Source: Rickettsiales bacterium (GTDB lineage: Bacteria > Pseudomonadota > Alphaproteobacteria > Rickettsiales > UBA1997). Taken from it: a stretch of DNA of 6,788 nucleotides. The position numbers and the translations under genes were made by a program. This document shows positions 1 to 5,461 of the stretch, piece by piece (within the stretch, counting starts at the first letter, position 1; every line of letters begins with the position of its first letter). The stretch spans positions 1-6,788 of the forward strand of contig SHWK01000055.1 of the NCBI GenBank assembly GCA_009693885.1. The letters run 5' to 3'. The notes under the pieces were generated by a model. The model saw only the letters and a list, made by a program, of their open reading frames with translations, did no database searches and was not told the DNA's origin.

Positions 1-905
1 CGCAAGATTTAATTCTGCCGATTTTTGTGATTGAGGGCAAAAATGTTGAGCAAAAAATTGAGCATCTTCCTGGCGTTAGTCGTCTATCAATTGATTTGGT
101 GGTGAGGCAAGCGAAATTGGCGCGAGATCTTGGTATTCCTGCTTTGATGCTATTTCCTGTGATTGATCAAAAATTAAAAACAGCTGATGGTCGCGAGGCT
201 TTTAATGCAAAAAATTTAATGTGTCGTGCGGTTGCTGCAATCAAAAAACATGTGCAAGAAATTGGCGTGATTTGTGATGTGGCACTAGATCCTTACACCT
301 CGCATGGCCATGATGGGGTGATTGATAAAAATGGTTACGTGTTAAATGATGCAACGGTTGAACTGCTTTGCGAGCAAGCTGTAGTGCAGGCTCGCGCTGG
401 TTGTGATATTATTGCGCCATCAGATATGATGGATGGTAGAGTGTTGGCGATCCGCGAGGCTCTTGATTTTGCAGGTTTTGTTGATGTTGCAATTATGAGC
501 TATGCAGCAAAATATGCTTCTAATTTTTATGGGCCGTTTCGTCATGCGGTTGGATCGGTTTCTAATCTTAAAAATTCTGATAAAAAAACTTATCAGATGG
601 ATTTTCGTAATGGTCGTGAGGCTTTGCGTGAGGTTGAACAAGATGTTATAGAAGGTGCGGATATACTGATTATCAAGCCCGCCTTGCCATATCTCGATGT
701 GTTAAAAGAAGTTTCGCAGAATTTTAATTTGCCGCTGATTGCCTATCAGGTGAGTGGTGAATATGCGATGTTAAAATTTGCTGCGATGCAGGGAAGTTTT
801 GATTTTGAGAAGGCGATGATGGAAAGTTTGATTGCGTGCAAGCGGGCAGGGGCTACGGCGATTATTACTTATGCGGCAATTGAAGTGGCGCGCGCCATTA
901 ACTAG
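1..905 (+). CDS. hemB: Delta-aminolevulinic acid dehydratase (porphobilinogen synthase), 5'-partial
   Basis: This cytosolic enzyme condenses two 5-aminolevulinate molecules into porphobilinogen, the second common step of tetrapyrrole (haem) synthesis. The frame is open back to the window edge and begins QDLILPIFVIEG, the normal HemB N-terminal region, so the GTG at 27 is an internal valine codon and not the start. About 300 residues are visible; families run about 320-340, so only some 20-35 residues are missing. Counting from the first visible codon, the Schiff-base lysines are K170 (YAAKYAS) and K225 (IIKPA), and the substrate loop APSDMMDGR is at 138-146. The metal segment DVALDPYTSHGHDG (92-105) has Ala/Asp/Asp where zinc-dependent enzymes have three cysteines. 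This is the non-zinc, Mg-type form common in alphaproteobacteria and Pseudomonas. The stop (TAG, 903-905) directly abuts the stop of the convergent dciA-like gene. The identification is firm. Confidence 0.97.
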   Translation, partial: QDLILPIFVIEGKNVEQKIEHLPGVSRLSIDLVVRQAKLARDLGIPALMLFPVIDQKLKTADGREAFNAKNLMCRAVAAIKKHVQEIGVICDVALDPYTSHGHDGVIDKNGYVLNDATVELLCEQAVVQARAGCDIIAPSDMMDGRVLAIREALDFAGFVDVAIMSYAAKYASNFYGPFRHAVGSVSNLKNSDKKTYQMDFRNGREALREVEQDVIEGADILIIKPALPYLDVLKEVSQNFNLPLIAYQVSGEYAMLKFAAMQGSFDFEKAMMESLIACKRAGATAIITYAAIEVARAIN

Positions 906-1427
906 CTATTTGTTGGATAGAATTTCTCTGCCTAATCTTGCTAAGGTTTTTGCTAGTTCTGGATCGGTGATGTCTTTGATTTTTTCTTGGAGATTTTTCT
1001 CTTCCGTTGGAGATAATTTTGCATCTTCTTCTATAGCTTCAGAAGGCTTGAGCTCTTGCTTAATGATGATTTTATGAACCGCTTTAAAGCCGTAAAGCGC
1101 AGCAATCTTTTCTAGCAAAAATTCTGAATTATTCTCTAAAAAAAACCCAATTGATGAATTGTGAACCGCGATAGTAAGTTTAGCTTGTGAAAAACTATCG
1201 CGTGGGTTTTTGCTAAAATTTATTGCTTTGGGATAACATGATTTTGAATATTTTTTACCGACGATTTCTTCCCAATTTTTTACTAAATTATTGATAATTA
1301 GAAATTCTTTTTTATTGCCTTGGAACATTGGCTTAAGCAGGCTGGTGAGTTTTTGATCTAGTGATTGGAGACCGTAAATTCGGTTATCGGATTTTGCCGA
1401 TGATTCATTTTTATTTATTATATGCAT
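906..1427 (-). CDS. DciA-like DUF721 protein (putative replicative helicase loader/operator)
   Basis: A 173-residue protein of the DUF721/DciA family. Known members interact with the replicative helicase DnaB and are thought to be the ancestral bacterial helicase-loading factor. The core spans about residues 20-125: a leading helix (LDQKLTSLLKP), the family motif NWEEIVGKKY (51-60) followed by a Cys-Tyr-Pro segment, then a KH-like alternation of strand and helix (LTIAVHNSSIGFFLENNSE, then LLEKIAALYGFKAVHKIII). A charged linker leads to a C-terminal helix with ARLGREIL, a pattern I associate with alphaproteobacterial members. The ATG at 1425-1427 overlaps the ispE stop by 10 nt, implying translational coupling, with AGGTGA 10 nt upstream. 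It is the last gene of the leftward operon. The family call is fairly sure; the helicase role is inferred from the family only. Confidence 0.8.
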   Translation of the reverse strand: MHIINKNESSAKSDNRIYGLQSLDQKLTSLLKPMFQGNKKEFLIINNLVKNWEEIVGKKYSKSCYPKAINFSKNPRDSFSQAKLTIAVHNSSIGFFLENNSEFLLEKIAALYGFKAVHKIIIKQELKPSEAIEEDAKLSPTEEKNLQEKIKDITDPELAKTLARLGREILSNK

Positions 1428-2263
1428 GATAAAATTTTCACCTGCCTAATAAAATAATTCGGAAATAATTTGCTTAAATTTTGTTCCGCTAAATTTAGCT
1501 GATTTTGATCAGCAAAAATTGCAAAACAACTGGCGCCGCTGCCCGACATTTTGGCAATTTTTGCTTGTTGGTTTTTTAGTTGATTTAAAATATCTGCTAT
1601 TGCGGGAAGTATTGTTATTGCTGGCTTAGTAAGATCATTAGAAAAATTATTTATCAAATCAAAAACCTCTTTTTTTTGCAATTCTTGCGCTAAAATTTTT
1701 GTTGAAAAATGATTATCAAATTTTGCAAAAACTTCTTTGGTAGAGAGGTTAATTTTGGGATTTATTAGTAGCGCGGATATTTCGTTGAAATTATTATAAT
1801 TTTCTATTATATCGCCGCGACCCCTGACAATGCTGGCCTTATCTTCAAAGAAAAAAGCAATATCTGAACCAAATTGTAGTGAAATTTTCTGTAATTCTTC
1901 TTTGGTTAGTTTAAGTGAGAAAATATTATTTAATGCTTTCATAAAATAAGCAGCATTGCTCGAGCCACCTCCCAAGCCGGCTCCCACCGGAATATTTTTT
2001 GTTAAATGAATTTTTAGATTGTGTGAAATTTTAAAATTATCAACAAAAAAATCTAAAATTTTAGTGATGATATTTTGTTGTGGATCTAGCTCTGTAGCAA
2101 ATTCACCATCAATTATAAAATCAAATTTATCACTAGAAATAACTTCTAAAGCATCGGCAAGATCAAGAAAAGCAAATAAAGATTCTAATTCATGAAAGCC
2201 ATCAGCCCTTTTGCCTGTAAGCTTAAGAAAGAGATTGATTTTAGCATAAGATTTTTGTTTCAC
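1418..2263 (-). CDS. ispE: 4-diphosphocytidyl-2-C-methyl-D-erythritol kinase
   Basis: IspE phosphorylates the 2-hydroxyl of CDP-methylerythritol using ATP, the fourth step of the MEP route to IPP and DMAPP, in the cytosol. At 281 residues it is full length for the family and is a GHMP kinase throughout. The N-terminal motif is SYAKINLFLKLTGKRADGFHEL (written as residues 5-26, with catalytic K8 in AKIN). The glycine-rich ATP loop PVGAGLGGGSSNAA is at 92-105. FGSDIAFFF (131-139) carries the likely catalytic base D134, with Ala where Pro is common after Asp-Ile/Val. The third GHMP motif, KMSGSGASCFAIF, is at 238-250. Translation starts at GTG 2261-2263, fixed by an AAGGGG site 5 nt upstream and by alignment of the N-terminal motif. 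The degP-like stop is 9 nt upstream, and the dciA-like gene overlaps its 3' end by 10 nt. The presence of ispE shows that this lineage kept the MEP pathway. Confidence 0.96.
   Translation of the reverse strand: MKQKSYAKINLFLKLTGKRADGFHELESLFAFLDLADALEVISSDKFDFIIDGEFATELDPQQNIITKILDFFVDNFKISHNLKIHLTKNIPVGAGLGGGSSNAAYFMKALNNIFSLKLTKEELQKISLQFGSDIAFFFEDKASIVRGRGDIIENYNNFNEISALLINPKINLSTKEVFAKFDNHFSTKILAQELQKKEVFDLINNFSNDLTKPAITILPAIADILNQLKNQQAKIAKMSGSGASCFAIFADQNQLNLAEQNLSKLFPNYFIRQVKILSCI
1438..1443 (-). promoter_or_regulatory. Shine-Dalgarno site for the DciA-like gene
   Basis: On the minus strand AGGTGA lies 10 nt upstream of the ATG at 1427, inside the end of ispE. It supports that start and is one of only two clear Shine-Dalgarno sites in the window. 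Confidence 0.55.
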
Positions 2264-2268
2264 TTTTA

Positions 2269-2274
2269 CCCCTT
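2269..2274 (-). promoter_or_regulatory. Shine-Dalgarno site for ispE
   Basis: On the minus strand AAGGGG overlaps the TAA stop of the upstream protease gene and lies 5 nt before the GTG start of ispE. It fixes this non-ATG start and suggests that ribosomes finishing the protease gene reinitiate on ispE. Confidence 0.7.
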
Positions 2275-3289
2275 AATTCTTCGGCATTTTGGCAACTTTT
2301 ACACTCAGAACTTTGGCCTTTCCGTTGCGCAAAATAGTAAGGGGAACACTTTTTCCAATTGCTGTTTGCGAGATAATTTGTGGCAAAGTTTTCATCTCAA
2401 TTATTTCTTGATTGCCAATTTTTATGATAACATCAGAAGCGATAATGCCAGCTTTTTCTGCGGGTCCTTCTGGTGTAACATCGGTTACTAGGGCGCCTTT
2501 AGATTTAGGAATGGCAAGGGTTTCAGCCATTTCATTAGAAATATCTTGAATAGAGATTCCGATCCAGCTGCGCAAAACCTCACCTTGCTCTTTAAGCTGC
2601 TTGATAAGCGGCGCTACAATTGATGCAGGAGATGCAAATCCAATTCCAACATTGCCACCAGAAGGTGAAAATAAAGCGGTGTTAATACCTATTACTTCAC
2701 CCATAATGTTAAACATTGGGCCCCCAGAGTTTCCTTTATTGATTGCGGCATCAGTTTGAATAAAATCACGATCTGCATCGCCATTAATGCTGCGACCACG
2801 AGCTGATACAATGCCCACCGAAACAGACCCACCAAGGCCGTAAGGGTTGCCGATAATAATGATCCAATCACCAATTCTTGCTTTGTTAGAATCGCCAAAT
2901 TTTGCAAAATGTAGAATTTTATCAGCGTTGATTTTAATAACAGCAAGATCACTTTTTCTATCAATACCAACAATTTTTGCCTTATATTTTGAGCCGTCAC
3001 TTAAAGTAACATTGATCTCGGTAGCATTTTCGATGACATGGTTATTGGTGGCAATGTAACCATCATTAGCAATAATAAAACCAGTGCCATTATTGCTGAA
3101 TTCTTGTGTGGTTGAAATATTAACTGTAGTAGGTAGTAGATCTTCTACTATATCAGCGAATCCATCAGTAGTAATTTGCTTGGAAATAATTTCTATTGGT
3201 TTTTCACGCGGGTTTTTTTCTGCCGCTGCAAATGCTGAGCCTGTAAGCGCCAATAAAATAAATAAAATTTTTATAGATGTGTTTCTCAT
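2273..3289 (-). CDS. DegP/DegS-like periplasmic serine endoprotease with a single PDZ domain
   Basis: A trypsin-like HtrA-family protease that handles misfolded envelope proteins. The 338-residue product opens with a signal peptide (basic MRNTSIK, hydrophobic ILFILLALTG, then SAFAAA with a likely signal peptidase I site near residues 20-23), so it is probably periplasmic. The protease domain spans about 45-235 with the full triad: H84 (TNNHVI), D114 (KSDLAVIKI) and S188 (KGNSGGPMFN). The oxyanion and specificity loop segments GNPYGLGGSVSVGIVS and NVGIGFASP are intact. One PDZ domain follows (about 240-335: GISIQDI, GALVTDVTPEGPAEKAGI, GNQEI). Canonical DegP/DegQ have two PDZ domains and about 450-500 residues, so the architecture is DegS-like but with a cleavable-looking signal. 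The gene follows hflC by 5 nt with no clear Shine-Dalgarno sequence, so it is probably translationally coupled. Whether its role matches DegP, DegQ or DegS is undecided, so no symbol is given. Confidence 0.93.
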   Translation of the reverse strand: MRNTSIKILFILLALTGSAFAAAEKNPREKPIEIISKQITTDGFADIVEDLLPTTVNISTTQEFSNNGTGFIIANDGYIATNNHVIENATEINVTLSDGSKYKAKIVGIDRKSDLAVIKINADKILHFAKFGDSNKARIGDWIIIIGNPYGLGGSVSVGIVSARGRSINGDADRDFIQTDAAINKGNSGGPMFNIMGEVIGINTALFSPSGGNVGIGFASPASIVAPLIKQLKEQGEVLRSWIGISIQDISNEMAETLAIPKSKGALVTDVTPEGPAEKAGIIASDVIIKIGNQEIIEMKTLPQIISQTAIGKSVPLTILRNGKAKVLSVKVAKMPKN

Positions 3290-3294
3290 AAATT

Positions 3295-4170
3295 TTAATG
3301 GCTATTACCAAAATACTTAAAGAATTCACCATCAGGAGAAACTACCATTCTGGTTTTATCGCTTTGTAGAGCTTCTTTATAAGCGCGCATCGAGCGATAA
3401 AAATCGGCAAATTCTGGATCTTTGCCATAAGAGCTAGCAAAAATTATTGCTGCTTTAGCCTCGCCATCACCTTTGGCGATATCGGATTTTTTCTTGGCGT
3501 CAGCTAAAATAATTGTGCGTTGCTTGTCAGCTTCAGCCTTGATTTTTTCTGCTTCTTCGGCACCTTTGGCGCGAATTTCGCGGGCTTCTTTTTCTCGTTC
3601 AGTTTGCATGCGAGCAAAAATTGCTTCGCTGTTTTCTTTTGGTAAATCGCCGCGCATGATTCGTACATCGACAATTTCAACGCCAAAAATTACTGATTCT
3701 TTGCTGACAATTTCTTTGATGCGAGCCATAACATTGGCGCGATCAATAGTTAATAATTCACTTAAATTAACCTCGCCGATAACCCGGCGCATGCTGGAAT
3801 CAAGAATTGCGCTAAGTTTTCCGTTAAGGCCATATTGGTTGCGCACCGTGGTATAAAATTTTAGTGGATCGATGATTTTATATTTAGCGTAAGCATTAAT
3901 AATTAAGCGTTTTTGATCAGAGGCAATGACTTCTTGTTCTTGAATGCCAAGGTCGAGAATTCTTTTATCAAAGAGAATCACATTTTGCAAAAATGGCATT
4001 TTAAATTTTAACCCAGGAGTTTTTATCAATCTGATTGGCTCACCAAATTGTAACACCAAGGCTTGTTGGCGTTGATCAACGGTAAAAAGTGTGCTAATAA
4101 GTAATATTAAAAGTAGCGTGCTAACAACTACAATTTTTATCGCTTTTTTATTTTGAAGAAATTCGTCCAT
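3295..4170 (-). CDS. hflC: HflC, SPFH/Band 7 membrane subunit of the HflKC complex
   Basis: HflC pairs with HflK to form a large inner-membrane cage around the FtsH protease and modulates its degradation of membrane proteins. The 291-residue product has a short cytoplasmic N-terminus (MDEFLQNKKAIK), one transmembrane segment (about 12-30), then the SPFH domain starting VDQRQQALVLQFGEPIR and PGLKFKMPF (52-60). SMRRVIGEV (126-134), GVEIVDVRI (163-171) and the Glu/Lys/Ala-rich coiled coil (about 185-245) follow. The family C-terminus DPEFADFYRSMRAYKEAL and MVVSPDGEFFKYF is intact. I chose the ATG at 4168-4170: it lies 4 nt after the hflK stop and puts only a short charged stretch before the membrane helix. 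A GTG at 4210-4212 would add 14 residues and overlap hflK by 38 bp, which is less likely. Neither start has a good Shine-Dalgarno sequence. Confidence 0.96.
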   Translation of the reverse strand: MDEFLQNKKAIKIVVVSTLLLILLISTLFTVDQRQQALVLQFGEPIRLIKTPGLKFKMPFLQNVILFDKRILDLGIQEQEVIASDQKRLIINAYAKYKIIDPLKFYTTVRNQYGLNGKLSAILDSSMRRVIGEVNLSELLTIDRANVMARIKEIVSKESVIFGVEIVDVRIMRGDLPKENSEAIFARMQTEREKEAREIRAKGAEEAEKIKAEADKQRTIILADAKKKSDIAKGDGEAKAAIIFASSYGKDPEFADFYRSMRAYKEALQSDKTRMVVSPDGEFFKYFGNSH

Positions 4171-4174
4171 ATTT

Positions 4175-5329
4175 TTATTTTGCTTCAGGTTTTGGTTTTG
4201 ATATTGATGCACTGTTGCTTAAATCATTAAGCGGAAAATATGATGTCACGCTTGATTTGGCGGCATTTTTATCGATTAAAACTTTATCAGCTTCACGATA
4301 GATTTTTTCCATTGTTTCGAGGTAAATTCTTTTTTTAGTAACTTGTTTTGATTTGCTATATTGGTTGTAAACCGCGATAAAGCGCGCCGCTTCACCTTCG
4401 GCGTTGGTAACGACTTCTGCTTTATAGGCCTCTGCTTGCCCTTGCAATTGTGCCGCCGCACCGCGAGCGCGAGGAATTATATCATTGGCATAGGCTTGAG
4501 CTTGGTTGATTTCTTTTTCTTTATCAGCCTTGGCGGTTTGCACATCGCGAAAGGCATCAATCACCTGTGATGGCGGATCAACGCGACGCAACTGCACCAA
4601 TGTAATGCGCACACCAGCTTTATAAGAATCGAGGCTTTGCTGTAGAAGGGCTCGTGTGGTTTGCTCGATATTGCTTTTTCCATCGGATAAAGCTTCGGAG
4701 ATTGGGGTGCGTGCGATAACCTCGCGCATCACGCTTTCAGCGGCTTTGCGGATAGTAAGATTGTTATCGGTAATATTAAAAGCAAATTCTTCAATATTGC
4801 TAATTTGCCATTGTATTTGAAATTCAATATCGACGATATTTTCATCACCAGTGAGCATAAGGCTTTCAGCCTCTAGATCTCGCCCACCTTTTTTGCTATT
4901 TTTTTTATCGTTAGAATTATAGCCGAATTCTTCAGTGTTAACCATGGTGACGCTTTTTTTGACAAGCTCACCAAAGGGGTAGGGGATGTAATAATTTAAT
5001 CCGGGAGTGGCGATTGAGTAGAATTTTCCAAAATATAAAACAATACCATTTTCATCGGGATTAATTTTATAAAAACCAGATGAGAGCCATAAAGCAGTGA
5101 CGCCAAGCGTGATTAAACCAGCTAATTGCTTGGGAGATTTGTTGGTTTGAAAATAATTGGTAATTTTTTTGATAAAATCATTATCATCTTTTGGATCTTG
5201 CCCAGAGCCTTTGTTTGAGCTATTTTGTGAACCACCACCAGAATTTTTGTTAGAATCATTTTGTGGATTAGGATTTTGTGGTTTTTGCGCATCAGCACCA
5301 CTCCACGGCCCCCAAGGACCTTGATTCAT
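4175..5329 (-). CDS. hflK: HflK, SPFH/Band 7 membrane subunit of the HflKC complex
   Basis: Partner of HflC and the first gene of the leftward operon. With the start at 5327-5329 the product is 384 residues. The N-terminus begins MNQGPWGPWSG and is followed by a low-complexity Asn/Gly/Gln/Ser-rich cytoplasmic tail (about 11-50), typical of HflK. A single transmembrane segment (about 68-86, AGLITLGVTALWLSSGFY) precedes the SPFH domain: INPDENGIVLYFGKF (89-103), TPGLNYYIPYPFGE (108-121), MLTGDENIVDIEFQIQW (158-174, a family hallmark), then ESVMREVIART (198-208) and LVQLRRVDPPSQVIDAF (244-260). An Ala/Glu-rich coiled coil (about 262-320) and YLETMEKI (336-343) lead to a disordered C-terminus (SISKPKPEAK). 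An ATG 24 nt upstream (5353) adds MLKFFTLK. It is possible, but the family N-terminus favours the inner start. Neither has a Shine-Dalgarno sequence. A good promoter lies about 95-125 nt upstream. Confidence 0.96.
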   Translation of the reverse strand: MNQGPWGPWSGADAQKPQNPNPQNDSNKNSGGGSQNSSNKGSGQDPKDDNDFIKKITNYFQTNKSPKQLAGLITLGVTALWLSSGFYKINPDENGIVLYFGKFYSIATPGLNYYIPYPFGELVKKSVTMVNTEEFGYNSNDKKNSKKGGRDLEAESLMLTGDENIVDIEFQIQWQISNIEEFAFNITDNNLTIRKAAESVMREVIARTPISEALSDGKSNIEQTTRALLQQSLDSYKAGVRITLVQLRRVDPPSQVIDAFRDVQTAKADKEKEINQAQAYANDIIPRARGAAAQLQGQAEAYKAEVVTNAEGEAARFIAVYNQYSKSKQVTKKRIYLETMEKIYREADKVLIDKNAAKSSVTSYFPLNDLSNSASISKPKPEAK

Positions 5330-5461
5330 TTTTAAAGTAAAAAATTTTAGCATTAGAAAGTTAAAATGGTTTTGAATAGAATGATTCTTGGTGACGAATA
5401 TTCAAAAATAATATTTATGGGTTAATTATAGCCTATATCAACACTTTTTACAAGCTGAATT
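5330..5461. other. Divergent intergenic region between hflK and mrp
   Basis: This 132-bp AT-rich gap carries the leftward promoter described separately. I found no convincing -35/-10 pair for the rightward mrp gene: TATATC at 5434-5439 and TATAGC at 5428-5433 have no suitable -35 about 17 nt upstream. No Shine-Dalgarno sequence precedes the mrp ATG. No RNA gene or strong hairpin is evident. The only secondary-structure hint is a pair of AATATT motifs near 5398-5417 that could form a 6-bp stem. Confidence 0.5.
5425..5453 (-). promoter_or_regulatory. Predicted promoter for the hflK-hflC-degP-like-ispE-dciA-like operon
   Basis: Reading the minus strand, TTGTAA (5453-5448; 4 of 6 matches to TTGACA) is followed by a 17-nt spacer and a perfect TATAAT (5430-5425). 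Transcription would start near 5418, leaving a leader of about 90 nt before the hflK ATG at 5329. The -35 is preceded by C, giving CTTG, a start also seen in heat-shock (RpoH) promoters. A second overlapping match, GTTGATA (5441-5435), 13 nt, then CCCATAA (5421-5415), resembles the RpoH consensus. The sigma70 reading is the stronger one. Confidence 0.6.

Noticed and set aside
27..29. GTG as a possible hemB start
   Set aside because: The in-frame codons before it, back to the window edge, encode QDLILPIF, the conserved HemB N-terminal region, so this GTG is an internal valine.
906..920. CTAT...ATAG pairing just past the hemB stop as a terminator
   Set aside because: A 4-bp stem with no GC content worth noting, and no T-run, is not credible as a terminator.
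2192..2491. Plus-strand open frame across the ispE/protease junction
   Set aside because: It is antisense to two well-conserved genes, with Phe/Cys-rich low-information composition and no ribosome site.
2692..3000. Minus-strand open frame within the protease gene in another frame
   Set aside because: It lies wholly inside the catalytic domain of the HtrA gene, whose triad is intact in its own frame.
3473..3856. 127-codon plus-strand open frame opposite hflC
   Set aside because: It is antisense to the conserved Band 7 coiled-coil region. Its Ser/Arg/Ile-rich product is what the complement of Glu/Ala/Lys-rich coding gives.
4210..4212. GTG as an earlier hflC start
   Set aside because: It adds 14 polar residues not expected in HflC and overlaps hflK by 38 bp; the ATG at 4168-4170 gives the family N-terminus and a 4-nt gap.
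5351..5353. ATG as an earlier hflK start
   Set aside because: It adds MLKFFTLK before the typical Gly/Trp-rich HflK beginning and has no Shine-Dalgarno support; not excluded, but less likely.
5398..5417. Small AATATT hairpin in the hflK leader
   Set aside because: A 6-bp all-AT stem is expected by chance in this composition and would be unstable.
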